A stretch of DNA of 64,000 bases from Phascolomyces articulosus. Lineage: Eukaryota; Mucoromycota; Mucoromycetes; Mucorales; Lichtheimiaceae. Location of the stretch: NCBI GenBank assembly GCA_025677815.1, contig JAIXMP010000075.1, positions 1-64,000 of the forward strand, written 5' to 3'. Position 1 is the first letter of the stretch. The number at the start of each line of letters is the position of its first letter. Under the pieces are notes generated by a model. The model worked only from the letters and a program-made list of their open reading frames with translations, was not told the DNA's origin and searched no databases. Below, in pieces: positions 12,601 through 23,432 of the stretch. A program made the translations under genes and the position numbers.

Positions 12601-14344
12601 GATTCGGGTAAAATTTATAAAAAAAAGCTGTTTATAAAAATGATTTATGGACTAAAAAGGATTACTCTTTCTTTCATTTTCTTTTTTTTCCTACTTGATA
12701 TATACATTCTTAAACAAGGAGAAAACTCATCCACGTCGGGACCATCATTACCTCAACTTTGTTTTTGCGGAAAATCTGGAACCCACAATCATACCTCAAA
12801 CAACTACAATAATATCAAATCAACAAAACTGGAAGTTACGATGGATGAAAAGAAAACGACAAGCTCATCTACCAGAAAAAATGATAACATCAGCATAGTA
12901 CCAACCAGCTCTACAAAACCAAAAGATAGTAACAATACTGTACAAAGTAATGAAATTGCCCATTCGTCCAACCCCAGCCAGTCTACTCCATCAAAGGTGG
13001 TGGGTAATGTTTTTGGATCTGGACAAACACAAGGTATTATATATCGTAAAAAAGTTATTATCGTGGGATACCTCCTCACATAATAAAACTCAAATTGAAT
13101 ATTTTAAAATTAAATAGTGAATGAGATCACCAGAACTGAATCTTGCGATAGTGATATCACTACTACCATGGCTGCTCCTTTATCAACGACTGGTTCAATC
13201 CATGTGGATGGTAAAAAAGAGTATATAGATGGATGTCAGAGAGGTGAGGGATAATATTGTAATAGTACGTATGGTATTAATAAAAACTTTGAATGATGTG
13301 TGGAAACTTATATAGTTGATAAAGAAAAAGTATCTCAAGCTGGCAACAATAAAAATAATAACAACAACAATAGTACATCGGGTAAATATTTATGAATTTC
13401 GTCTTTTTATATGATAAATGATGAATTGTCATGTTCTTGTTTATCATTATTAATTTATCAACTGAAAAATTAATGATAGAATGTACTTTTTCAACAGACG
13501 AAGGAGGATGTATTGATGAAGCAACAGTGACAGGACTAAGTGTACCTTCCGAAAATGACCAGAGTATAAATGGTAACAAATTGAATGTAAAGGGACTCAG
13601 TATTATAGATGATGAACATGATGACGAACATGATGGTAGTGTTTTTATTTTATTCTTGCCTTTTTTTTCAAGTAGTGTGAAAACCCAAATATACTGATAA
13701 AATAAATGAGAAACTAGATTTTCGTCAGCGAACATTGGGATTGCTAAAGGCGGCGGGAGAAACCTATGCTTCTCTTTTACAAGAACTTCAAAAAAGATTA
13801 CCCCTTGAAAAAGAAGAAGGATCGGCATCAGCATCAACAACAAAAGGAAAAGGTTCTTCGAAAATTAAGCATGTACCAGAACCACCATCGCAGCCAGAGC
13901 AGTATATACAAATAAAGGATGTGTACGTACAGTTTTCTATATTATTATTTTTGTGACTAAGAAAATTAGGAGGAGTGGATCACCTGCATATGCTTTTATT
14001 GATATTTTATAACTACACAATTATTTTACAGATCTTCATGGCTATTCAGTTTGCGTGATAGCATCGACAGTCTTGAATGTGATATTGTTGAAAAAGAGGA
14101 AGAACTACGTCAAATGAAACAAAATTTGAACCAAATGCAAGATATATACACGAATGCCATGAACGAATCTAGAATCAGAACAGTGATGATCCACGAAGAA
14201 GAAAATCTTGAAGGAAAGGACGAAAAACTTTATGAACAAACTGCGCAGCATTTACGTCGAGAAGTTTTTATGGATCATGTAGTTTCTGGTGTAGTTGAGC
14301 TACAACAACAGCAACCAGACAAAGGGAAGATAAAGGCAAAGTAG
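9614..14344 (+). CDS. NUP159/NUP214-type FG nucleoporin
   Basis: Eleven exons are predicted: 9614-9655, 9826-9973, 10061-10269, 10359-10836, 10952-12607, 12719-13033, 13118-13210, 13316-13381, 13498-13635, 13718-13922 and 14032-14344 (1220 residues, phases consistent). The N-terminal ~450 residues look like the Nup159/Nup214 beta-propeller (CSHKHGYFAIGTTDG; VCWSSKGDEFICGYTDGS; KVKEVLWLDQNTLFAIY). The middle is Ser/Thr/Asn-rich with scattered FG dipeptides (PGFRFGTTPRFGDSGPTRFG; VFGSGQ). The C-terminus is predicted coiled coil (SLRDSIDSLECDIVEKEEEL), the usual anchor in the cytoplasmic Nup82 complex. The family recruits the helicase DBP5 for mRNA export. The 12608-12718 intron keeps frame if unspliced; I call it an intron because its translation is a Lys/Phe-rich run unlike the flanks. 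FG density is low for this family. Confidence 0.8.
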
Positions 14345-14426
14345 TGATTAAATATGATTTTTTTTATGTAGTAGTTGTATTATGTAATAAGATGATAACA
14401 ATAAAAGAAACAGAGCGTTGTATATT

Positions 14427-15773
14427 TTAAGTTCGTTTGGATTGATCGATACTTAATGCTGGATCTCCCTTTAATTGTTCCAAATCAGCTGTTTCCCAAA
14501 ACCGCTCAAACTTTTCTCGTACGTCAATAATACCCTTGTTCTTTTTATAATTCACAAACCATTCTGGATGATCCAGAATTCTTTCCTTCACCCATGATAC
14601 ATAATAAATTGACTTTTCATATGTGCAACGAGGCTTGGCATCTTTTTTCAATTCCACCCTATCGTCTTTGATATCCAATAACGCCTTGGTAATTTCTCGA
14701 TATTCACGGAAAATCAAATAGTGATCATTTTTGATTTTGAAAAAGAAATCTTTCCCGTTGCCTTTACATTTACATCGAATCACGACACCTTCAATTGGAC
14801 GACCTTGAAATTCGCCTGTTTCTTCAATTTCATCCGATAATTCACGTACTTGTTCCATAGTCTCCATTTCAAGATATTCAATCACATGGAACCCGAAATA
14901 TTTTGCAACCTCTTGCACCGTCTTGCTTGGCAATGTATGTAACGTGGTGGTATTATGGTTGATTCCATGGAGGTATAGTCCGCTTTCTTTCTCACTGTAT
15001 GGCAAGATATGTTCTTCAAATTGATCATCACATAGCTTTTATATACATTTACATATTTTTTATTTCAGTTTTCGATCCATATTTTACAATTACAACGATA
15101 ATAAATAATACATAATTAAATAGCAATAACTCACCTCCGCTACCAACGTCAATTTTTTGTCAAAGATCCAATTAGCTAAATCAGCTTCTGTTTTACCAAC
15201 GCTCTTTAAATGGTTCATCACCCATCGGTATCCAACACCACCATGGGCGGCAGGATCATCTTGTGGATCAGGCAAAGAGTGTTTGGATGTAACGACAATC
15301 TGTGTCTTGGTTTTAGCTGTAATAAATATAATACATCCATTTTCTTTTGCTGTTACTTCATAAGGTCCCTCTGTTTTTGAAATCAATTCAGGCCACTTCA
15401 AAAAATAAAGTATGATTATATAAGTAAAAGAAGGTGATTTATACGTGAGACGTATTGTGAAGTATTTGTTTATATTTACCTGTGTTGCTTCTACTTCCAA
15501 GACATTAAAAAATTTATTATAGCCACGCACAACTACAGTGTGCTTGTCTCCAACTTTTGTAGTAAATAAACCGCGTGCTTGAGTTGAAAGTCCATTGTTT
15601 TTCTTTTTATAAACTTGTTCGCGGATAGTCCAACTTCTCCAAATAGTCTCGTCATTCAAAGTAAATTCTTTGGATCGTAATATTTTCTTTTTTGGATCAC
15701 GTTCTTGAATCTCGAATAACTTTTGGATCGCGGTATGATCATGCGTGTACTCGATTGTTGGGATGGAATCCAT
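14427..15773 (-). CDS. tRNA ligase, TRL1-type ligase domain only
   Basis: Three exons on the minus strand, 15773-15480, 15395-15135 and 15035-14427, give 387 residues. The protein follows the adenylyltransferase (LIG) domain of fungal Trl1: ARGLFT and VRGYNKFFN near residues 66-90, nucleotidyl lysine motif KENG (motif I, about residue 114), GVVIRCK (motif IV) and FFFKIKND (motif V). Trl1 heals and seals tRNA halves after intron removal and ligates HAC1-type mRNA. In Saccharomyces the same polypeptide continues into kinase and phosphodiesterase domains (over 800 residues). Here the frame ends just after the LIG C-terminal domain, and the next 82 bp lead into the convergent nucleoporin gene, so the healing domains must be encoded elsewhere. 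The stop is supported by intact surroundings and does not look like decay. Confidence 0.88.
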
Positions 15774-16318
15774 ATTTTGTTATCGTCGCTGCTGTGTTTT
15801 CTTGAGGAGTATATACAACTGTAAAGGACGGCTATAGTATTATGAAGAGAAGGAAAAGAAAGTATATTTCTGTCGGAATACGTTTTGGTTGATCTATTTA
15901 TATTGCAACTTCTTAAATTACTACGCAACATGATAATTATACTACTTACTGCGCAACGAATGAGTCATGATATATAATGCACTTCTTGATTCATATCCAT
16001 TATGGGAGTAATAATGAAGATACACAGCCAATAGAAAAAAAAAATATTGGGACTAATCACAAACAAACTTGCAGTTATCGCAATCCACAGTATAGACTTC
16101 AAAGATAAAGCTCGTTCAGAGATTTATTATACAAATTATAAGTTGTGTGATGTGATACAGAAACAAAAAAAGAAAGAAACATTACAGATCATGTACTATT
16201 GGCTTTGAACTTGTGAAAAATAGACAAGGATGATCAAGATAATTATCTGCTAATGTAGAAGAAATGAAGGGTATTGTTATCGTTGCTGTGTTTATGATGA
16301 AAAAAAAAACAATACGTT
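15774..16318. other. Intergenic region, tRNA ligase promoter side
   Basis: AT-rich; no coding potential recognised. It contains the upstream region of the tRNA ligase gene and the 3' end of the next minus-strand gene. Confidence 0.4.
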
Positions 16319-16834
16319 TTACTTTGATCCATCATCAGAATTATTACCGATACTCATTTTATTATTAGGATTGACAGATTGATTTTTGGTCGTTGTTTCT
16401 GTTGATGTTGGCATGCTTGTAAAAGAGACAGGTGCATTATGAAACCTTCCAAACCCTGAATTTGGATTAACTGATTGTTTTGGTTTGGCTGTTGCTGGTG
16501 ATGACGATGATATATCTGCCTCCATGATTGAATTAAATCCAAACATTGAATTCTGAGATATGGCCGTATATGCTGGTGGTAAGTCACCCCACCCATCCTC
16601 TGTTTCTTCCACTTTTCGTAAAGGCGTTTCCCATTCCGTCGTGTTGACAGGAGCATTTGATTCAGGCTGGTGATGCCTAGTACTTTGGAAAACAGAGTTA
16701 ATTCGAGTAGAAGAATCAAGTTGTTTGATTAATTGCTCTTCTGGTGTTGAAAATGAAAATGAGTTCAAACGGGACGATAAATCATCTGTCATCATGGCAG
16801 AGCTGTCTGATGTATTTTTATTGCCGCATGCCAT
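16319..16834 (-). CDS. Hypothetical Ser/Asn/Thr-rich protein with PPxY motif
   Basis: A single 171-codon open frame with a good ATG. The protein is low-complexity and probably disordered (Ser, Asn, Thr, Pro rich), with a short ordered-looking piece EDGWGDLPPAYTAIS around residue 80. PPAY fits the PPxY motif bound by WW-domain ubiquitin ligases such as Rsp5. Two repeats of QSVNPN occur near the C-terminus. The family is not recognised. It could be the terminal exon of a longer gene, but I see no convincing upstream exon. Confidence 0.55.
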   Translation of the reverse strand: MACGNKNTSDSSAMMTDDLSSRLNSFSFSTPEEQLIKQLDSSTRINSVFQSTRHHQPESNAPVNTTEWETPLRKVEETEDGWGDLPPAYTAISQNSMFGFNSIMEADISSSSPATAKPKQSVNPNSGFGRFHNAPVSFTSMPTSTETTTKNQSVNPNNKMSIGNNSDDGSK

Positions 16835-17060
16835 TGAAGTGAATGAAAAGGTTGTTGAAAAAATACTGCCTTTGGATTTTATTTCAATGCAAAAAGCTTA
16901 AAATCCCAGAGGCATAGAAATTGGTTGGCGGGCGGATCCAGCCACACTGAAATTAACCCTTTCCTCCAATGCTTTCGTTTAACATCACGTTCTTGGAATC
17001 TCTATATATACGTAAATATATAAGAAATGTATAGATATTGCGAAAAAAAATAACTTTTTT

Positions 17061-17261
17061 TTATTGCATTGGACATATTTGATCCATTGACAAAAATTGA
17101 ACGAGTATTCCACGGAATATAATGGCCCAAATAATAACAATACTCATAGAATATATTGTAAATTCAAAAGTTGATACAGGTTTATCACCTAACCCGTCTT
17201 TATCATTATTGTTAATGTTATTACCAGATGGAGTATTTGCAAATATAGAAATATTCTTCAA
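17061..17261 (-). CDS. Small predicted membrane protein
   Basis: A 66-codon frame with ATG at 17261. The first 30 residues are polar and Asn/Asp-rich. They are followed by one hydrophobic segment (YSMSIVIIWAIIFRGILVQF, about residues 37-57) and a short tail, the layout of a tail-anchored or single-pass protein. An in-frame stop lies upstream, so the start is probably right unless an intron intervenes. Not recognised. Confidence 0.4.
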   Translation of the reverse strand: MKNISIFANTPSGNNINNNDKDGLGDKPVSTFEFTIYSMSIVIIWAIIFRGILVQFLSMDQICPMQ

Positions 17262-17370
17262 TGTCTATAGTATTATCGTATAAATCGGATGCTTAGTCAT
17301 TATTTGCATTCTCTACTCCATACTTCTCATCGTTCAAGCTTATCTGTTTATTTATATAGAAGCACGTATA

Positions 17371-17484
17371 AATGAAGATGATAGTTTTGCTGTTTTTGGT
17401 GTTGATAGGAAGCACTATGATTATTGCTTCTGCTTGTATGTTTGAAAGAGTATCTACTGAAACGAGAATGAGCATCTTTTTTTG
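17371..17484 (+). CDS. Tiny ORF with signal-peptide-like start
   Basis: 37 codons beginning MKMIVLLFLVLIGSTMIIASA, a textbook signal-peptide profile, then 16 residues and a stop. It may be the first exon of a small secreted protein or chance; no downstream exon is evident. Confidence 0.2.
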
Positions 17485-18410
17485 AGCTTGGTGCCCCCCT
17501 CAAGCTTGTGATGAGCATTCTTCATGATCTGTTTGCAATATGATCATTGATATTATCACCAATTGTGTTGCTTTTCTGAATATAATCCTGTTTGTTGTCA
17601 GAAGAATATATAGATAGTTTAACATTTTGGTGAAGAATTCTGATCAACTAGTGTTGCCAAATCGAAATAATTAAGCTCTTGAAAGTCTTCTAATTTTTTG
17701 ATAATTACGAATTATTTCGTAAGTTCATATGTTGTATTCGATAATTAATATGGACATATGTTGGGACGTGTAAAATTTGGTATAAGACGTCCTTTCTTAA
17801 CGTATAATGATATATAACCTCACTCTCCTTTGCATTAATATCATATATATTTACCTCTATTTGTACATTAGGATTGATTGCTTTTGTGATAAGGGGGCAT
17901 TGCTGTTGTTTGTGATAGAAATGTTCAATAGTAGGAGGGCTATTTAAAAATTTTCAGACATTAATGGTGTTGGCAATAGTTTCTAATGATTAAATGCAAG
18001 GTCAGAATGGTGAAGTATAGCTATTGTATTAAATAAACAAGGAATGGCTAAATCCCTATTTTTTGATAAATCAAGGAAGTTCAGGATATTAAATGACAGG
18101 ACGATACTAAAACAGGGGGTTATGTGCAAGACACACAGCATATAATTATGAAGTATAATTGGTGCTTAACAAGTCCATATTGATAAGTGTCTCGAATATT
18201 TTATGCAGTTAAAGCGCTGAAATCATTATCGATAATGAAGTTACTCCAGGAACGACAACGATTATAATGATTACATACCAAAATAGATCAGTGGTCCACT
18301 GGACAACCAATGAGCTGTAAATTAAGTCTCAATTGGCTACAGCTGATGCATAATAAAATTAAAATCAAAGCCCTTTTCCCAACACATTTTTCCCTCGTTT
18401 GACAGTGACA
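17485..18410. other. Intergenic region
   Basis: AT-rich, with no recognisable gene or repeat. Confidence 0.4.
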
Positions 18411-20668
18411 ATGGTGATGTTCGAATCCGTAACTCGAAGAACACTGGATGTGCTACTTGATTCATTGGAAAAATGTGGACAAGCCTTAAAAGATGGTCGT
18501 TACACTGCAACTATCACCTATTCAAGGGCGGGTATTGTTTATTTTAAACACGTTGAACATATGTTTTTATCCGTGCTCTATGGCTTACCAACAAGGGGAA
18601 TTCGAAAAGACGTATGAGGATGCCGTCATTTTGAAAAAAACTACATTATCCCATTAATATTCCAGGTTTTCTGTATGCACCACAGGTTCTTTATAGACAG
18701 GAAAAATTATTGGAAATTATCAAAACGTGCAATAACATCTTTCTAGATCCTGATCATGTACCAGATATTTCTTGGTCTAAAACCCTGGCTCAGTTCAAAG
18801 CATTTGCGACGAATAATAACGAAAATCGAACAGATACCGTGCAAAAATTGTTATATAATATCCTTAATCTCATCCTCACCGAGCTATCCTTTGATGATAT
18901 ACTGAGTTATTTGTATGCATCAATGTCATGACAAAAATTCAATGCTTATTCTTTAAGAACTACGGGTTTATACAATTCGTCAATTAAGGAAACTTCGATG
19001 CAACCTCATCGTTATTTTCCCTATGAGGTGCGTGGAACTATTCAATGGATAAATGGCCACGTACGTAACATGAATATTAGTAGTAGTATCAATTCAAAAG
19101 CAAGAGCAATACTGGAAAAATGTTAGTTTCGTCATCTTCATTTCACTTGTTATTACTGGTATGTGCTAAAATGTTAAAAAAAGGTTTACAAGAGATATGG
19201 ATAGAGTGTAGCATTTAATAAAAAAAATATCGCACAGAGAATTATTATGAAGTTTTGATCGATAAAAAGTCTTTCACGCTGCTTTTGAAGAACGCCAGCT
19301 AAATCTTGAAACGAATTCGGTTTGATTGTACATATAAACCATATTTGAATTAAGTGCTTACAGTAGTCTGTCCAATTCTAAAGGTACTCACTTAGTCATT
19401 GGGTCAAACCACTTGAAAATTATTACGAACTAAGCAGCACCTACTAACCATATAATGCCCATCATTGACACACCTTGGTCTTCATTTTAGTAGAGTTCAA
19501 AATAATGCATTAGAAAATATTTTAAAAAGTGCAATTAATATTAAGGAGTTTATCACCCCTATATGTGATACAGAACCCGTGCAAACACTTTGTCGATATG
19601 GCGCTTATATTCAGCATATCAAAATCAACCCTCATGGGGGGGGAAGAGTATTCAACATATTTCCAAAACACATCTTACCTCCCCATGGCATGCTTAGTAT
19701 GGAACAAGTGGAACTTACTAAAACCGCTAACTTCTATTACTATGAGACTATAGTGTATGTAACTGGATGGTACAAATCGACAGCAGGACTAATTACTTTT
19801 ATCTTTATTGACTGCCAAGAATAAAGTCTATGAGCACAAATTAGAAGAAGCTCTTTCCGTTACCTCCCTGGATATCAATAAGTCGCGAAATACGAGACCT
19901 AACGATTGACAACCTTTCTCTGCTTTCCATTCACAACACCTCTAAGTTCTAAAGATAATGTTTTCAGATAATACCAAATGGATACTTCCACTGTGATTCG
20001 ACAATGTCCAGCATTGTAAGAAAGTAGTATTCAAGGTCTATCACATCTGGCTGTTATTCTGCTTGATGCAGTAAGCAGGTTGCAGTCTTTGCGTTGCTTG
20101 GGTATTGATACTAAGGAAGGAGCAGATGATGTTAAAGGGGGTTACAAAGCAATGTGGTTTCAACACCTAAGGACCAGCGAGTTATGCGGTCCTTTTTCCA
20201 GCGCCATATAATACCTAGGGAAAGTTCAACACTTGAACAAATGCGAATATGTTATTTCTCTGGTTTAGAAACAAAGACATGGAAGATGTTACTCAACATT
20301 AGAACTTTGATATCACATTCTCTTATGGTTTGGAAGCTTTAAGATGCATACAATATAGAATACATACTTGGAAATTTGATGGCAGCACCCCATTGCTCGA
20401 TTATTTAACCCTTCGTATCCTGAATTCTCTCGAGGATACAGGTATCATTCGGTTGAAATACATCACAATTCAACTAAAAGACTGCTACTTTATAACAGCG
20501 CAAAGCGTGATAAATCTTTGCATCCATGCGAAAAGGTTAAAGAAGTTAGAAATCATCTACTGCCCCGAAGTAGAGAGATGTATTAACAGAAGAGAATTAA
20601 TGATAAATAGTCTTATACCCCGATTTTACTATTTTTGCAAAAACAAAATGTATGTTATCTTTTTATGA
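18411..20668 (+). pseudogene. Decayed F-box/LRR-type gene
   Basis: Pieces in several frames line up in the order of a Mucorales TPR-F-box-LRR protein. The first is a repeat-like N-terminus (SLEKCGQALKDGRYTATITY, from 18411). Then come YEDAVILKK and YRQEKLLEIIKTCNNIF (18605-18760), an F-box-like helix (NILNLILTELSFDDILS, 18858-18910) and leucine-rich repeat segments ending near 20600 (ITIQLKDCYFITAQSVINLC). Frameshifts and stops separate the pieces, for example near 18610, 18930 and 19760. F-box proteins choose substrates for SCF ubiquitin ligases; this copy can hardly make one. Confidence 0.6.
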
Positions 20669-21150
20669 AAATAAATAAATATATAATTGTTCATACTGAG
20701 GTTGTGGGACGTAGTACGTTATAAAGTATTGTTACCCAATAATGTATTAATAGCAACAGTAGGATGAGTGTGGGTGATAATATAAAAAGGTAAATAAATT
20801 GGTACCTTTTTTGTAGAATTTACCTAACGTTATATGTATATTTATATCATACGTCATTGCGTCATAAGTTAGTCATTTTATTTTTCTTACCAATAGTCTT
20901 TACGCCATGATGCAATTTTACATCTTATATGTAGTGTGGCTGTGTTTAACATAATTTACTAAAAAAGAAACATTTGCCCAATGCACAACAAATAATTACA
21001 GCACAAGTCAAAATTTTCTGAAAGTGATTACAGTATAAGAGGAAAAAATAGCATTTGTGTAATCAGTCATCATCTTTTCTCCTTCCTTCATCATTAACTT
21101 TTTTTCTTCTTTTCCTTTTATTCTGGAAAATATTACAATTATTATTATCA
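20669..21150. other. Intergenic region
   Basis: AT-rich; nothing recognised apart from the likely promoter of the next gene, including a C/T-rich tract just before the ATG. Confidence 0.4.
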
Positions 21151-21955
21151 ATGAAAGGAGAAGAAATTTTTGGGTTAATCGTGGCTGGAATTACAGGATT
21201 AACCTTTATATGTGTTTCTTTGGTTTGCTGCCATGCTGTTTATACGAGTAAGTCTCAATTTCTACTATTAGTTATTTTCTTCCTTTTTTTTATTATTTAT
21301 TAATATTATGTATAACAAAAACTATATGTACGGTCACGAAATTCTTACCTACATACTGTTTTTTATAGGCTATACAAAAAAAGTACCTCATATTCGATTT
21401 ATACCACGATGGATGTACAAATACTGCATACCACGAGAATATGTACGTTATGTTAGAAGAAGACCAGGGGTACTTTCAGATAAAGAACATCCACAGCTCC
21501 TTTGTGTTTGCAATTCATCTATTTGTCTATTTCAAATAAAGAATTTATCATCCCGAATTTTGGACACTTGCTGCTGCTGCTTTTATTGTCAGCAGCGGGA
21601 TTATGAACAGGATGAAGACAATCATGGCGGGACAACTCAACCATCCGCATTAGATAAAAGCATAACCATGGAAAATGGTCACGATGATGGTTGCGATAAT
21701 AGCAATCATAGTGACGATAACAAGTATGACACACGTTCTCGTCTGTTATCATCCAAGAAGCCACAACAAAAGCAATATCCAAAACAGGAACTCATGACCG
21801 CAATAGCAACCTCATCAACTACACAGGAAAGTTCACGTCCTTCGACGGGCACTCCCGCTCCTATGGTGAATGATGATATTCGGATAGCCATGGAATACAT
21901 TAATTTAACATCATCAGCAGAAGCATCTTCATCTCGAGATAATAATAATAGTTAA
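21151..21955 (+). CDS. Single-pass membrane protein, unknown function
   Basis: Two exons, 21151-21247 and 21369-21955, give 227 residues. An N-terminal hydrophobic stretch (IFGLIVAGITGLTFICVSLV, residues 5-24) is followed by a basic juxtamembrane region (IRFIPRWMYKYCIPREYVRY), a cysteine cluster CCCCFYC that could be palmitoylated, and an acidic, Ser-rich disordered tail. The start at 21151 places the hydrophobic segment at the N-terminus. The family is not recognised. An unremoved intron in the middle of the second exon cannot be excluded. Confidence 0.6.
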
Positions 21956-22397
21956 CAATCAGTGGTTACAGAATTACCAACATCAATATTAGTCAATAAC
22001 ATATATTATATCTTTCATCCGTGTGTATTATAGATCTTCATCATATTTCCTCATATTTATATATCCGTGGAAACATGGGGTTCTATTCGCACAAGAATCT
22101 CCTATTTGTAGCTGCTATTTTATTTTTTAACCTTTACCAAAACCATTATTCCTATTAACTTGAACAATTTATTAAAATAAACACATGTACCAGTATGTAA
22201 GATATATATATTGAATAAATATGCCTAGCTACATTATTCAACAAATAACTTGCTGCCACTTGATAAAAAAAAAAAAATTGACGGGTTCCTAAAATGGAAT
22301 GTGTGACTATTAGCTGGTCCGTTGCGTTGATTGTTTTTTTTTGCACCTTCGTTTTTGCACTACAACTTAACTATATAAATAAAACATACACATAACT
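21956..22397. other. Intergenic region
   Basis: AT-rich, with no gene recognised. Promoter and 5' UTR of the mL54 gene lie in the last ~100 bp. Confidence 0.4.
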
Positions 22398-22927
22398 ATG
22401 TATTGTACATTAACGCGTTCATTACAACCAGCACGACGAATTTTATTGACTTCACGGACAAGCCAATTCCATTCCGCCACGAATATCCGAGATGCCAACA
22501 ACACAGTCGAAAAAGGTAGCTTACTTAATTCCACCACTTCACTCCCCACCTCTTTGACATTTTGAAAAAATCTATGTACTTTTTTTGGAGAACATGACAG
22601 GGGGAGGTCGTTTGTTTATTAATATCATTCTTGTTTTTAATATGAATATTGAAAAAAAAATTAGACACACCAAAGCCAACAGCAACAGTAGCACGACAAC
22701 TTTCTTCAGTACCCAAGGGACAAACTTTAACGGGTATCAATTTCTTAAAAGACGGCAAGGATCCTGTTGCCCTTGATGATACTGAGTACCCCGACTGGCT
22801 TTGGGATTTGTTAGATGAAAAGAAACAGAAACAAAAGACAACCAAACCTAATAATCGACAATACCATCGTAAGAAGAATCGTGAAGCTATCAAGGCAATG
22901 AACTTTATGAAGGATAAAAAAACTTAA
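22398..22927 (+). CDS. Mitochondrial large-subunit ribosomal protein mL54 (MRPL37 family)
   Basis: Two exons, 22398-22515 and 22665-22927, give 126 residues. The first exon encodes a basic, Arg/Ser-rich presequence (LQPARRILLTSRTSQFHS) suitable for mitochondrial import. The second carries the mL54 signature GQTLTGINFLKDGKDP followed by ALDDTEYPDWLWDLLDEK, which is diagnostic for the family, and a lysine-rich C-terminus. The protein is a component of the mitochondrial ribosome. The gene converges on the SLA1-like gene, with about 500 bp between their stop codons. Confidence 0.88.
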
Positions 22928-23432
22928 AAACGATTTTTTTACGACACCATCATTTACGATTTTTGTTTTTTTATGCTTGTGTGCATTTTTTATATAATAA
23001 TAATAATAATAATAGAGATTTACCCCATCAACCCAAACACGCGTACATTTATCACATCTGACAACGTTTTCTTTCATGCACAGATGCAAGAAAAAAAGTT
23101 CACCCACTTCACCCATTCTTCCATATAAATATGATATACATAAAAAAAAGAAAAAAGATAGTATAACTACTTCAAAAGACAAAACATTTTTTTTTTGTTG
23201 TGTTAAATAATATATAGATAAGTTTTTTTTTTTTTGAATGTAAAAAAAATTGAAACGGTTGTGTGTGTGAAGGGAGTGTAAGCAAAGAAGTTTAATAAGT
23301 GTAGAATATATTGTGTAAATAATGTAATGGAAGAGAAAGAGAAAGAGAACAAGAAAAAAAAAGAATATGTATGTATAAATTACTACTAAAAATGGCCGTT
23401 TATAATGAATTATGAAATGTGTGGTTGTTGTT

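Noticed and set aside
18411..18440. GTTCGAATCC resembling a tRNA B box
   Set aside because: No A box, acceptor stem or cloverleaf around it; it is explained by the coding frame of the F-box pseudogene.
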